Source of the DNA: Phocaeicola sp.
GTDB lineage: Bacteria > Bacteroidota > Bacteroidia > Bacteroidales > Bacteroidaceae
Length of the DNA stretch: 44,073 nucleotides
Assembly (NCBI GenBank): GCA_020026225.1
Contig: JAHHQU010000014.1
Coordinates: 1-44,073, forward strand
Direction of reading: 5' to 3'
Shown: piece after piece, positions 18,005 through 28,360 of the stretch
Numbering within the stretch: position 1 is the first letter of the stretch
Layout of the letters: each line of letters opens with the position of its first letter
The notes under the pieces: model-generated
Database searches by the model: none
What the model was told of the DNA's origin: nothing
The model's input: only the letters and a program-made list of their open reading frames with translations
Translations under genes and position numbers: made by a program

Positions 18005-19870
18005 TTAGAGTTTAGGACCTTCACCCCACTGTGGAGCTTTCTTATCCTGCCATACACGTTCTGAGTTCAAGATATCACCAGAACCAACTGTATAACCCTG
18101 ATCTGCATAAGACTGTTTCAAGATGTCATACATCAAATCTGTTGGTGATGGAGCAGACATTGCCATACGACGTGGAATCTTGTTCACGCCCAAGCCATTT
18201 GCTGCATAGTCAGTACGCTTCCAGATATTTGACTTCATTGTAGGAACACCTGAACGACGAGCTGTTACGAAGCAATCGATTGGAGACAATGAGAAGTGAA
18301 TGATCTGCTGGATATATACTTTTTCCAACTGTTCAGCTTGTGTACCAGTCAATTTGTAATCAGCTTGTGACATCATTGTGTCAATTTCACCATCTACCAA
18401 GTCAATAGGCTTTTCGTTAGGGTCTTGATTGTAAGTTGTTCCATAATAAGGAATCTTATTCAAGCTAGCCAAACGGTCATATTCTTCTACAGAAGCCTTA
18501 AGAGCTTTGTTATAGTAATCAGAAGCAGATTTTGGAAGATCTGCACCCAACAATTTGAATTCAGCCAAATAAAGGTTTACTTCACCTGTTGTCATGTACA
18601 TACCATACCAAGGATTATCAACTTTATCTTCTACAACAGCTTCGCCCGGAAGGATTGGATAGCTAAAGTCTTTACGTCCACGAATCTGTTCTTCTTGGAA
18701 TTTAGAGAACGGTCTGTAAATGTGTTTGTCATCATATTTACAATTAGTACTCCAATCATACCAATCTGAATACTGAGGCTTATTCTTAGCATCAAATTCT
18801 TCTGGAAGACCATAGTAACGTACCCATGGTTCACCTGGAGCCTTCCATTCTTTGAAATGACCAGCTTCATCCAAAACTACGTTTTCCATGATGAATTTAG
18901 GGATCTGTTTCTTTTTGCCTGCATCTTTCAAGAACAAGTCAACAACTTTAGAGTTCCAGTCATTCTTGTCAAAGATGAAACGAACACGTGGGTCACGGTT
19001 CTTGATCATCATATCCATGAAATTCTTAGAAGCAGAAACCTGAGCCATTACACCATCATTCCAATGATAAGTATAGTCAGCATTTGTTGAGTTATAAGTT
19101 GCTTTGTTGAAGATGAAATCGTCTTCAGAACCATCCAAAACACCGCAAGGAGCTTTTGCTACCGCTTCTGCAATTTTAATAGCCTCAGCCTTATTCTGTG
19201 AAATCAAACGTGCAGCAATCTTTAATTTCAAAGAGTTAGCCAACTTAGCCCATTTGTCAATCTTTCCACTGAAGATAGGATCTTGTTCAGATTTAATCTT
19301 AATACCTTTACTGGTTGTAAAAGTCGTAATAGACTTATCAAGAATATTCAACCAAGCAGGATACAAATCGGAGATTCTATCATACTTCGGTGTCAAAGTA
19401 CCACCATGCAAAGCTCTAGCAGCTTCTGTAAATGGGATATCACCAATAAAATCAGAATCGTGAATGCCCATATATGTAGTCAATACATTGATTGCAGCTG
19501 TATAAAGTTCATATTGTGCACTTTCTCCAGGAGCCATTTTTGAACGAACATATTCAATTTCGTTAGCATACTTCTGAACCTTTATAGCCATCAAATCAGG
19601 TTTTGTACCACCCTCAAAGATATCAGAGCTAGCGCCACCATTAGGAATATAATTCTGAATCCACTGGAACATCTGAGGACCGCTATAGAACCAATACTGA
19701 TACTTTGAAGGTTCAAATTCCAAAATACCCTGAGAGAACAGATAGGCAACATTTCCCTTAGTTACCGTACTCGGGTCTTGGTTTAGTTCGGCAAAATCAT
19801 CCTTACAACTCGACATCATAAATGAAAATCCAGCCAAAAGCAAGGATGTTATATAATGATATTTTTTCAT
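18005..19870 (-). CDS. SusD/RagB family outer membrane lipoprotein (SusD-like_2 type)
   Basis: The 621-residue lipoprotein carries a lipobox ending SSC at residue 22, then a SusD fold with an N-terminal DDFAELNQDPSTV segment, which is characteristic of the SusD-like_2 branch rather than the classic RagB branch of the first locus. It begins 38 bp after the second susC stop and would form the lid of that transporter. No enzyme or regulator gene flanks the pair. The substrate may be a glycan, but other ligands such as peptides are possible. Base composition and codon use are more GC-balanced than in the first locus and look like those of a well-expressed gene. Confidence 0.93.
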   Translation of the reverse strand: MKKYHYITSLLLAGFSFMMSSCKDDFAELNQDPSTVTKGNVAYLFSQGILEFEPSKYQYWFYSGPQMFQWIQNYIPNGGASSDIFEGGTKPDLMAIKVQKYANEIEYVRSKMAPGESAQYELYTAAINVLTTYMGIHDSDFIGDIPFTEAARALHGGTLTPKYDRISDLYPAWLNILDKSITTFTTSKGIKIKSEQDPIFSGKIDKWAKLANSLKLKIAARLISQNKAEAIKIAEAVAKAPCGVLDGSEDDFIFNKATYNSTNADYTYHWNDGVMAQVSASKNFMDMMIKNRDPRVRFIFDKNDWNSKVVDLFLKDAGKKKQIPKFIMENVVLDEAGHFKEWKAPGEPWVRYYGLPEEFDAKNKPQYSDWYDWSTNCKYDDKHIYRPFSKFQEEQIRGRKDFSYPILPGEAVVEDKVDNPWYGMYMTTGEVNLYLAEFKLLGADLPKSASDYYNKALKASVEEYDRLASLNKIPYYGTTYNQDPNEKPIDLVDGEIDTMMSQADYKLTGTQAEQLEKVYIQQIIHFSLSPIDCFVTARRSGVPTMKSNIWKRTDYAANGLGVNKIPRRMAMSAPSPTDLMYDILKQSYADQGYTVGSGDILNSERVWQDKKAPQWGEGPKL

Positions 19871-19908
19871 ATATATCTCAATTTTACTTAAGTTGATAAA
19901 TAATACGA

Positions 19909-22900
19909 TTAGAAGCCTACATTAACATTGAAAGTGAAGCTAGAAGTAACACCTGTAAGAGAACGGATACGGAACTCAGCTGCTGCAGTACCTGCTACAG
20001 ATTCAGGATTAATCTTATTAGGCAATGAATTCAACAAATAACCTAAGTTATGACCATTGAATGTCAAAGTACAGTGTTTAGCTCTGATCTTTTCACAAGC
20101 TTTAGCCGGCAAGCGGTAGCTCAATGAAATATCACGCAAAGCAATATAGTTTAATTTCTTAAACCATGAGTCATTGACAACACCATAATTACGTCCTGCC
20201 ATTGTCCAAGCATTGTTTCTATAATGCCAGATTGAAGCATGAATTGGTTCTACCTTACCTTTTTCAAGCAATTCTTTAAATGATTCACCAGCTTCTGAGA
20301 TACCACCTTTACCTACAGTATAGATTTCACCGTCAGGCTGAGTAATCTGAGTACCAGCAGCAATGATACCATCAGGAATTACACCGTCACCGTAAGTTTT
20401 GTTATCGTATTTAGAAGTCCACTGTACACCACCGTGTCCGCTACGACCTGCCAAAGAAGTCTTAGTATAACCATAAGCAGTACCATAACGAGAGTTATAG
20501 ATAGCGACATAACCACCGAAACGCATATCCAAAGATACATTCAAGCTCCAATTCTTATATTTCAAGCCAGTTGAAATAGAACCCAAGAAATCAGGAACCA
20601 TAGAACCTACCTCTTTAATTTCAGCTTCGTTACGCAAGTAATATGACTGACGTGGAGAATCTCTCCAAACCAACATAGGCAAGTTAGATGATTCATCGAT
20701 CTTCAAATAACTATCGGTCATCAATGTACCATAAGAAGAACCTACTTTAGCTACAGAACCGATACGGAAGTTACCATAGCTAACGTCACCGGCAAGACTG
20801 ATGTAATCTGCTACGTTTTCGTGCAATTCAACAATCTTGTTCATATTCTTTGTCCAGGTAAAGTCTAAGTTCCATTCCCAATCCTTATTCTGGAACGGGA
20901 TAGTATTAACAGCCAATTCAACACCCTTATTTTCGATGTTACCAGCATTTATCAACTGTCTATCGATACCAGAAATACTAGGTACTGAGATTTCCATAAT
21001 CTGATTCTTAGTATTTTCCTTATAGTAAGTAGCATCAATACCGATACGATTGTTCAAGAATCTCCAGTCCAAACCGATTTCCCAAGCGTTCTTACGTTCA
21101 GGCTTCAAGTTCTGGTCATAAGAAGTTCCAGGAACAGTCAAACCATAATAGTTGCCATTAGCAGAATTAGAAGTATTTACTGAATAAGCAGAGTTGATAA
21201 CGTATGGATTTGTATCGTTACCTACCTGAGCCCAAGATCCACGAATCTTAGCAAATGAAATCCATTCTGGAAGTTCATCTCTGAATGTATTAGTGATCAA
21301 CCAAGAACCGTTTACTGATGGGTAGAAGTATGAATAAGTACCGTGTCCATCAGCGTAAACCAATGAAGAAGACCAGTCGTTACGTCCTGTAACATCCAAG
21401 AAGATCTGATCTCTCCAGCTAGCACCAACCTGGAATGCTACTGACAACATCTTCTTACGTCCATGGATAATGGATTCGTATTTAGGAGTCTTCTTAGAGT
21501 TATTGATGAAGTACTGGTTAGGAACGATCAAACCACCATCAGTATTCATTTTCTGAGACTGCTGGAAGTTTTCAAAATATTCACCACGTAAGAAACCGTT
21601 CAAAGTGAAGTCTCCAAATGTTTTGTTAAACATGAAGTTAGCATTCACGTTAGTCTGTTCCTTAGTGCTCTGTCCCATACCATAGTAACCACCATCACCA
21701 CTATTTTGGAAGCTAGAGTCAGGTCTCTTATCTTCGAAACGAGTATAGTAGTAGTTGTAGTTAGCTTCAGCATTGAACTTCAACCATGACAACAAATCGA
21801 TATTCAATTTGACAGTTGGACGAACTGAAGTTTCTTTCTGACGGTAGTCATTTTCATACATGCTCCACCATGTACCACGACCCGGCATGTTACCATAAGT
21901 ATCGCTAGGATCACCACCAGCCAAACCAGTATGGTTATCACCTAGGTATTTTTTCTTTGAATAAGTAGGATTATAAGTACGTCCCCAAGTACCACTTGTG
22001 AAGTTTTCACCGATATTGATAGGAGCATTCTTTGGCATTGAATTAGCGAAAGACAAGCTAGCCTCCAATTTTACTTTATTTGTAATCTGGTGAGTAGCCT
22101 TAGCCAAGAAAGACAAGCGGTCAAAACCTGTATTAGGAGTAGTACCTGTAGCGTGTCTATAAGATAAAGAGGTATAGAATGTAGTTTTTTCATTACCACC
22201 ACTAATAGCCACGTTGGTATTTGTATTAAAACCTTTCTGGAAAGCTTTACGGAAGTTGTTTTTCACAGCTCTATAAGGAACGATAGTACCATCGTAATAT
22301 TCTACATCACGACCGTCGAAAGCAGGTCCCCATGCAGTACCTTGATGATTACCAATCATAGTGAAGACACCTTCATTAGTATAATACTGATGTTCAGAAT
22401 CATAGATATTCCACGCTCCGTTAGTCTTTTCACCATAATCTACATAACCTGCCATAACACCGTCACCAAACTCATTCTGCAACTGAGGAACCTGAGTGAT
22501 GGCGTCTACACCAAATGTCTGAGATACGTTGATACCTAACCCTTTACCAGATTTACCGCTCTTAGTAGTAATAACGACAGCACCGTTCAAGCCACGAGAA
22601 CCATACAATGCAGTTGCAGCAGCACCTTTCAAAACTGATACTGATTCGAAGTCATCAGGGTTCAAGTTTTTCAATTCATTACCATAGTCCTTTGCAGAAG
22701 AACTTGAATCCCAGTCTGGATTACCTTCAGCAATACCGTTATCCAAGATAACACCGTCAACTACGTAAATAGGCTGGTTGTTCTTACCCAATGTAGAAGC
22801 ACCACGAATCTGGATTTTTGAAGAACCGAACATACCACCATCAGAACCAGAGATTTCAACACCGGCAACTTTACCTTGCAATGCAGACACTGGGTTAATC

Positions 22901-23349
22901 AAGTTAGAGTTCAATTCATCACCCTTCATTTCTTTCATTGCATAACCCAATGATTTTTCAGAACGCTTCATACCCAAAGCTGTTACAACAACTTCTTCCA
23001 AAGCTTGTGTGTCATCCTTCAATACGATATTGACAGGAGTACCATTCCAAACAATTTCCTGAGTTTGGTAACCAACGAAAGAAACAACAATTATATCACC
23101 TTTCTTTACATTGTTCAAAGAAAAGTCTCCATCCAATCCTGTAATGGTACCATTTGTAGTACCTTTAACAACGACAGATGCACCAATTACCGTTTCGCCC
23201 AAAGCATCTTTTACAATACCTGTACAGGTTTCACTTTGTTGCGCGATTCTAACATCGTCTACGCTAGTAGTAGCTGTAGCGAAAGCTGTCCCCATCGATA
23301 CTTGCGCTAGAAACAGCATCATGCTGACTGTTTTAAATCGTTTAATCAT
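19909..23349 (-). CDS. SusC/RagA family TonB-dependent transporter
   Basis: The 1146-residue protein has a signal peptide (about 1-26), a carboxypeptidase-D regulatory-like domain (about 43-112), a TonB box region ALEEVVVTALG (about 116-126), a plug (about 130-265, with IQIRGAST and VYVVDGVI) and a long beta-barrel ending VNVGF. It imports a substrate across the outer membrane with its partner SusD. It is longer than the first SusC, mostly in the barrel loops. It is the first gene of a two-gene transcript with a long upstream gap. Confidence 0.95.
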   Translation of the reverse strand: MIKRFKTVSMMLFLAQVSMGTAFATATTSVDDVRIAQQSETCTGIVKDALGETVIGASVVVKGTTNGTITGLDGDFSLNNVKKGDIIVVSFVGYQTQEIVWNGTPVNIVLKDDTQALEEVVVTALGMKRSEKSLGYAMKEMKGDELNSNLINPVSALQGKVAGVEISGSDGGMFGSSKIQIRGASTLGKNNQPIYVVDGVILDNGIAEGNPDWDSSSSAKDYGNELKNLNPDDFESVSVLKGAAATALYGSRGLNGAVVITTKSGKSGKGLGINVSQTFGVDAITQVPQLQNEFGDGVMAGYVDYGEKTNGAWNIYDSEHQYYTNEGVFTMIGNHQGTAWGPAFDGRDVEYYDGTIVPYRAVKNNFRKAFQKGFNTNTNVAISGGNEKTTFYTSLSYRHATGTTPNTGFDRLSFLAKATHQITNKVKLEASLSFANSMPKNAPINIGENFTSGTWGRTYNPTYSKKKYLGDNHTGLAGGDPSDTYGNMPGRGTWWSMYENDYRQKETSVRPTVKLNIDLLSWLKFNAEANYNYYYTRFEDKRPDSSFQNSGDGGYYGMGQSTKEQTNVNANFMFNKTFGDFTLNGFLRGEYFENFQQSQKMNTDGGLIVPNQYFINNSKKTPKYESIIHGRKKMLSVAFQVGASWRDQIFLDVTGRNDWSSSLVYADGHGTYSYFYPSVNGSWLITNTFRDELPEWISFAKIRGSWAQVGNDTNPYVINSAYSVNTSNSANGNYYGLTVPGTSYDQNLKPERKNAWEIGLDWRFLNNRIGIDATYYKENTKNQIMEISVPSISGIDRQLINAGNIENKGVELAVNTIPFQNKDWEWNLDFTWTKNMNKIVELHENVADYISLAGDVSYGNFRIGSVAKVGSSYGTLMTDSYLKIDESSNLPMLVWRDSPRQSYYLRNEAEIKEVGSMVPDFLGSISTGLKYKNWSLNVSLDMRFGGYVAIYNSRYGTAYGYTKTSLAGRSGHGGVQWTSKYDNKTYGDGVIPDGIIAAGTQITQPDGEIYTVGKGGISEAGESFKELLEKGKVEPIHASIWHYRNNAWTMAGRNYGVVNDSWFKKLNYIALRDISLSYRLPAKACEKIRAKHCTLTFNGHNLGYLLNSLPNKINPESVAGTAAAEFRIRSLTGVTSSFTFNVNVGF

Positions 23350-23930
23350 TAATCTGATTTTATTTAAAGGTTAATAAAAGACTATTCGAACTCTACCAAT
23401 ACCTTTTCAAAGATACGTACGTGATTGTCAATTCATTGTTTTTTTAGTTTTAATCACTCTTCTCATAGAGAGAATATAAATAAAAAATTATTTACATTTC
23501 AAATCTTATTAAAGTCATTTTCAAGTCCTGCAGAGCCCTTTAATTCTGTATTTTATTCGCAAATATAGAAAAAAAAATCAATATCAACAATTTTCTTTTG
23601 AACAAAGATGTACATATAAAAATTAACATAAATTCTTAAATTAACAAAACAAAGTAGAGATATCAAGAAAGCCAACAAACAGATAAATCACTAATAATCA
23701 AATAAATAATAAATTTTCAGAAAAATATAGCAAGTTATAAGGCGTTCATTTAATCACTTATCTTAACAAATTAGCACAACCCCGTTCCTTCAAATTAATT
23801 GACAATATTTACGAACAAATGAGAGATAAAATTGTTATAATTAATGGGAAATGATGTCTCCTCACTTTTAACAAGTTAGAAATTAATACAATTATCCTCT
23901 TCCACTGAGATATAGATTTACAAATGAGCC
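23350..23930. other. 581-bp divergent intergenic region with candidate susC promoters
   Basis: Two exact -7 boxes for the minus strand are present: 23408-23415 (TATCTTTG) and 23560-23567 (TATATTTG). Only partial -33 matches accompany them. The first would give a leader of about 50 nt and the second about 200 nt. The rest is AT-rich with poly-A runs. I see no plausible protein, tRNA or strong hairpin, and no clear promoter for the plus-strand haemolysin III gene. Confidence 0.5.
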
Positions 23931-24560
23931 ATGTCAATATCTTATACGCCCAATGAAGAACGGGCCAATTATCTTTCGCACGCTGCAGGAATAATCATCG
24001 GACTGCTTGCCGGTTTCTACTTTTTATCCATTGTTTCTGGGACTTTAGCTCAATGGGGAATCTGGCTTTATCTGTTTGGAGTCGTTTCATCTTATACCGC
24101 TTCCACCATTTATCATGCATGTCCTTTACATAGTTCCTGGAGAGAACGCCTGCGAAAATTCGACCATGCAGCCATTTATTGGCACATAGCAGGAAGCTAC
24201 TCTCCCATAACCCTGATCGGAATGCAAGAAGATCTGTTTTGGGGATGGATTCTCTTCACCGTAGTCTGGTCATGTGCCCTTTTAGGTACTTTCCTCAGTT
24301 TCAGAGGTTTGAAAGAGCATAGCAATTTTGAAACCGGTTGCTTTGTCGCTATGGGGTTGACGGTACTTATAGCCATCAAACCGGTTTTTAATGCCATCGG
24401 ATGGGAATCAATGGGATGGATTTTCGCCGAAGGAGCAGCCTTCATTACAGGAACCGTGTTTTATTCTTTCAAAAACATACGGTACATGCACACGGTCTTT
24501 CACGGATTCGTTCTATTAGGAAGCATCTGCCACATCATGGCGATACTTGCTTTCCTCTAA
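23931..24560 (+). CDS. Haemolysin III / PAQR family membrane protein
   Basis: The 209-residue protein has seven predicted transmembrane helices and the family signatures ANYLSHAAG near the N-terminus, TIYHA in helix 2-3, FDHAAIYWHIAGSYSP and a C-terminal HTVFHGFVLLGSICH. The conserved His and Asp residues form the putative zinc site of the PAQR/haemolysin III (YqfA) superfamily. In bacteria these proteins are linked to membrane-lipid homeostasis; the haemolysin name is historical. It lies upstream of nrdA but a palindrome separates them, so co-transcription is unclear. Confidence 0.88.
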   Translation: MSISYTPNEERANYLSHAAGIIIGLLAGFYFLSIVSGTLAQWGIWLYLFGVVSSYTASTIYHACPLHSSWRERLRKFDHAAIYWHIAGSYSPITLIGMQEDLFWGWILFTVVWSCALLGTFLSFRGLKEHSNFETGCFVAMGLTVLIAIKPVFNAIGWESMGWIFAEGAAFITGTVFYSFKNIRYMHTVFHGFVLLGSICHIMAILAFL

Positions 24561-24601
24561 ATCTTCTATCTTATTTTTTTTGAGATACCAACAAACTCTT
24601 C

Positions 24602-24626
24602 TACCATAATCAATGTTATTATGGTA
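24602..24626. promoter_or_regulatory. Palindrome upstream of nrdA
   Basis: TACCATAAT (24602-24610) and ATTATGGTA (24618-24626) are exact inverted copies separated by 7 nt. No U-tract follows in either direction, so an operator fits better than a terminator. It does not match the NrdR box pattern. It lies 80 bp before the nrdA start codon. Confidence 0.55.
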
Positions 24627-24706
24627 TCATCTGTTACTGCTTTATAGAGCCAATGTAAATTGAAGCATATAAGGCTACTTATCCTTTACAATAACGACCT
24701 GAAATT

Positions 24707-27226
24707 ATGCAAATTATCAAACGAAGCGGACAAGCTGAACCCTATTGCCGGGAGAAAATAAAAACTGCAATAAGAAAATGCTCTGTTCAGTCCCAACAAA
24801 GAATTACAGAAGAAGAAATCGGTCTGATGACCGATGAAGTGGAAAAGATTCTCATTCATCATGAAAATTTACGCACGGTAGAATGCATTCAAGATGAAGT
24901 GGAACGAATCTTAATGGAACATGGATTCTATGCAGAAGCAAAAAGTTATATTCTTTACCGTTGGCAACGGTCAGAAAAAAGAAAAAGTCTGATTCGACTA
25001 ACAGAGGAAGTAGGCAATACCGACCTTTTGGAACATTTGAAAGCCATTCAAGGACGATATGCCGACGAATGTTATAATTTCCATATCCTTGCTGAAAAAT
25101 TTTCAGGAGTACTCAAACCTGAAATGAACACCCAAGAACGATTGGCACTTCTGATTAAATCTGCAGTTGAACTGACCTCACAAGATGCTCCTTTGTGGGA
25201 GTTCATCGCCGCAGAGCTATTAGACTTCAAGCAGTCTGAGGAATTAAAGAATACAGAGAATGATTGGGGATTACACTCTTTTTATGACAAAGTTTTTTTT
25301 CTAACGCATGAAGGGGTATACGGGAAATACATTTTAGAAAATTATTCAAAGGATGAAATTGACCAAGCGGCCACTTTCATCTGCAATGAACGAAACCGAC
25401 TCCTTAATTACTCCGGTTATGATTTGCTCATCAAACGCTACCTGATTCGTTCCCATTCCCAACAGATTATGGAATCAGTCCAAGAAATGTTTTTAGGAAT
25501 TGCTTTACATTTGGCTATGCCAGAAAAAGTCAATCGCATGCATTGGGTACGTCGCTTCTACGATATTTTAAGCCAATTGGAAGTCACGATGGCTACTCCA
25601 ACCTTATCGAATGCCCGTAAGCCTTACCATCAACTGTCCAGCTGCTTCATCGATACAGTCCCTGACAGTTTGGATGGTATTTACCGTAGTTTGGACAATT
25701 TCGCCAAAGTAAGCAAATTTGGAGGAGGAATGGGACTCTATTTCGGAAAAGTACGTGCTACAGGAGGAACAATCCGCGGATTCAAAGGAGTTGCCGGTGG
25801 AATTATCCGCTGGCTCAAACTGGTTAACGACACCGCCGTAGCCGTCGACCAATTAGGTATGCGTCAAGGAGCAGCTGCCGTTTATTTAGATGTATGGCAC
25901 AAAGATCTCCCCGAATTTCTTCAGATTCGTACCAATAACGGCGACGACCGCATGAAAGCGCACGACATTTTCCCTGGAGTTTGTTATCCCGACTTATTTT
26001 GGAAAATGGCCAAAGAGAATTTGAATCAGACTTGGTATCTGTTCTGTCCAAACGAAATTTTACAATTAAAGGGCTATTGTCTGGAAGATTATTATGGTAA
26101 AGAATGGGAAAAGCGTTATTGGGACTGTGTCAATGATGTCCGTCTGTCCCGCCGATGCCTGACCATAAAAGATATTGTGCGCCTCATTCTCCGCTCCGCC
26201 GTGGAGACTGGAACCCCATTCGCTTTCAACCGTGACCTAGTCAACCAAGCAAATCCAAATGCTCACAAAGGAATCATCTATTGTTCGAACCTATGTACAG
26301 AAATCGCACAAAACATGTCAGCCATGGAAATGATTTCTACCGAGCTCCACACCGATGAGGGTGATACGGTAGTAGTAAACACGATTCGTCCAGGCGACTT
26401 CGTAGTCTGTAACCTGGCCAGTCTGTCATTGGGACGACTGCCGCTGGCCGACTCCCAGCAAATGCAAGAAAAGATAGCGACGGTAGTCAGGGCTCTTGAC
26501 AATGTCATAGACTTGAACTTCTACCCACTGCCGTATGCACAAATCACCAACCACCAATACCGCAGTATTGGATTAGGAGTGAGCGGTTACCATCAAGCCC
26601 TAGCCACTCACGGCATCCGCTGGGAAAGTGAAGAGCATCTTCATTTTATGGACAAAGTTTTTGAAACCATCAATTATGCAGCCATCAAGGCCAGCTGCCA
26701 ATTGGCAAAGGAAAAAGGAAGCTACCGTTTCTTTGAAGGCAGTGATTGGCAGAATGGGACATACTTCTCTAAACGAGAATACACTTCTACCGAATGGAAA
26801 GAACTGGCTGAGCAGGTACACGAAAACGGAATGAGAAATGCTTATCTGATGGCGATTGCTCCTACCAGCAGTACAAGCATCATTGCCGGTACTACACCTG
26901 GGATTGATCCCATCATGAAACGTTTCTTCCTAGAAGAGAAAAAGGGGATGATGCTTCCTCGTGTAGCTCCTTCCCTCTCCGACAAAACCTATTGGCTGTA
27001 TAAAGATGCTTACCACATTGACCAGAGTTGGAGTGTACGTGCTGCAGGAATTCGTCAGCGACATATTGACCAAGCACAAAGCATGAATCTATATATAACC
27101 AATGAATTCACTATGAGCCGCCTGCTCAAGCTATATATTCAAGCATGGGAGTGTGGCGTGAAAACCATTTATTATGTACGCAGCAAATCACTCGAAGTAG
27201 AAGAATGTGAAAGTTGTGCTTCATAA
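24707..27226 (+). CDS. nrdA: Class I ribonucleoside-diphosphate reductase, alpha subunit
   Basis: The 839-residue catalytic subunit reduces ribonucleoside diphosphates to deoxy forms. It begins with an ATP-cone allosteric domain (about 1-90, MQIIKRSGQAEPY). Active-site residues are all visible: Cys313 (SSCFID) and Cys568 (VCNLASLSL) as the redox pair, Cys530 as the thiyl radical site with Asn528 and Glu532 (SNLCTE), and a Tyr-Tyr radical relay in KTIYYVRSK. The C-terminal tail carries CESC for re-reduction by thioredoxin. nrdB follows after 17 bp. In an anaerobe this O2-dependent enzyme likely serves under traces of oxygen, with a class III enzyme elsewhere. Confidence 0.97.
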   Translation: MQIIKRSGQAEPYCREKIKTAIRKCSVQSQQRITEEEIGLMTDEVEKILIHHENLRTVECIQDEVERILMEHGFYAEAKSYILYRWQRSEKRKSLIRLTEEVGNTDLLEHLKAIQGRYADECYNFHILAEKFSGVLKPEMNTQERLALLIKSAVELTSQDAPLWEFIAAELLDFKQSEELKNTENDWGLHSFYDKVFFLTHEGVYGKYILENYSKDEIDQAATFICNERNRLLNYSGYDLLIKRYLIRSHSQQIMESVQEMFLGIALHLAMPEKVNRMHWVRRFYDILSQLEVTMATPTLSNARKPYHQLSSCFIDTVPDSLDGIYRSLDNFAKVSKFGGGMGLYFGKVRATGGTIRGFKGVAGGIIRWLKLVNDTAVAVDQLGMRQGAAAVYLDVWHKDLPEFLQIRTNNGDDRMKAHDIFPGVCYPDLFWKMAKENLNQTWYLFCPNEILQLKGYCLEDYYGKEWEKRYWDCVNDVRLSRRCLTIKDIVRLILRSAVETGTPFAFNRDLVNQANPNAHKGIIYCSNLCTEIAQNMSAMEMISTELHTDEGDTVVVNTIRPGDFVVCNLASLSLGRLPLADSQQMQEKIATVVRALDNVIDLNFYPLPYAQITNHQYRSIGLGVSGYHQALATHGIRWESEEHLHFMDKVFETINYAAIKASCQLAKEKGSYRFFEGSDWQNGTYFSKREYTSTEWKELAEQVHENGMRNAYLMAIAPTSSTSIIAGTTPGIDPIMKRFFLEEKKGMMLPRVAPSLSDKTYWLYKDAYHIDQSWSVRAAGIRQRHIDQAQSMNLYITNEFTMSRLLKLYIQAWECGVKTIYYVRSKSLEVEECESCAS

Positions 27227-27243
27227 ACAAAATACGACAAGCA

Positions 27244-28302
27244 ATGGAAAGCAAAGAATTAAAACAAAATACACTTTTTAACCCGGAAGGAGAAACAGAT
27301 GTCCGTCTCCGTCGCATGATTGGAGGAAACTCAACCAATCTGAACGATTTCAACAACATGAAATACCAATGGACATCAGGATGGTACCGACAAGCCATGA
27401 ATAATTTCTGGGTTCCAGAAGAAATCAATCTTACACAAGATGTCAAAGACTATCCTCTGCTAAATGAAGAGGAACGAAAGGCTTATGACAAGATTCTAAG
27501 TTTCCTTGTGTTCTTGGATTCTTTACAGAGCAACAACCTTCCTTTAGTCAGTGAATACGTTACAGCCAATGAAGTAAACCTCTGCCTTCATATTCAGGCT
27601 TTCCAAGAATGTGTACACAGCCAAAGCTACAGCTACATGCTCGATACAATCTGTAGTCCGGAAAAGCGAAATGAAATATTGTACCAGTGGAAAACAGATG
27701 AACACCTGCTCCGTAGAAATACATTCATCGGGAACTGCTATAACGATTTTCAACAGCACCAAAACGCTTTCAATCTGATGAAAACTTTGATCGCCAACTA
27801 TATATTGGAAGGTGTCTATTTCTATAGCGGTTTCATGTTCTTCTACAACCTCAGCCGTAACGGGAAAATGCCTGGATCCGCTCAAGAAATCAGATACATC
27901 AATCGCGATGAGAATACCCATCTATGGTTATTTCGCAATATCATCCTTGAGTTGAAAAAGGAAGAACCGGAACTTTTCACCCCTGAAAAGAAAGAGGTTT
28001 ATGCTGAAATGATTCGTGAAGGTGTACGACAGGAAATCGAATGGGGAATCTATGTGTTAGGAAACCGTATTCCTGGCCTCAACATTCAGATGATTTCGGA
28101 CTACATTCATTATCTCGGCAACCTGCGATGGAAAAGTTTGGGTGAACCGTACCTGTTTGAAAACAATCAGAAAGAACCGGAAAACATGAAATGGGTGATG
28201 CAATATTCTAATGCAAACCTGGTAAAGACAGATTTCTTTGAGGCTAAAAGTACGGCGTATGCCAAAAGTACCGCATTAATAGACGACTTAGATAGTCTAT
28301 GA
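27244..28302 (+). CDS. nrdB: Class I ribonucleoside-diphosphate reductase, beta subunit
   Basis: The 352-residue ferritin-like subunit forms the tyrosyl radical that starts catalysis in NrdA. Metal ligands and the radical tyrosine are recognisable: Asp92, Glu122, His125 and Tyr129 (the ExxHxxxY motif in QECVHSQSY), then an ILEGVYFYSG Glu and RDENTHLW. The tyrosine is present, so this is not a radical-free class Ic type. I chose ATG 27244; the frame opens further upstream only with a TTG inside nrdA. It is co-transcribed with nrdA. Confidence 0.97.
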   Translation: MESKELKQNTLFNPEGETDVRLRRMIGGNSTNLNDFNNMKYQWTSGWYRQAMNNFWVPEEINLTQDVKDYPLLNEEERKAYDKILSFLVFLDSLQSNNLPLVSEYVTANEVNLCLHIQAFQECVHSQSYSYMLDTICSPEKRNEILYQWKTDEHLLRRNTFIGNCYNDFQQHQNAFNLMKTLIANYILEGVYFYSGFMFFYNLSRNGKMPGSAQEIRYINRDENTHLWLFRNIILELKKEEPELFTPEKKEVYAEMIREGVRQEIEWGIYVLGNRIPGLNIQMISDYIHYLGNLRWKSLGEPYLFENNQKEPENMKWVMQYSNANLVKTDFFEAKSTAYAKSTALIDDLDSL

Positions 28303-28360
28303 GGCGTCCCATAAGAAAAAGAAACTTCTTTCCGAGCGTACTCCTTGATGAAACAACCTT

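Noticed and set aside
24602..24626. NrdR box upstream of nrdA
   Set aside because: The palindrome does not fit the NrdR pattern, so only a generic operator is proposed.
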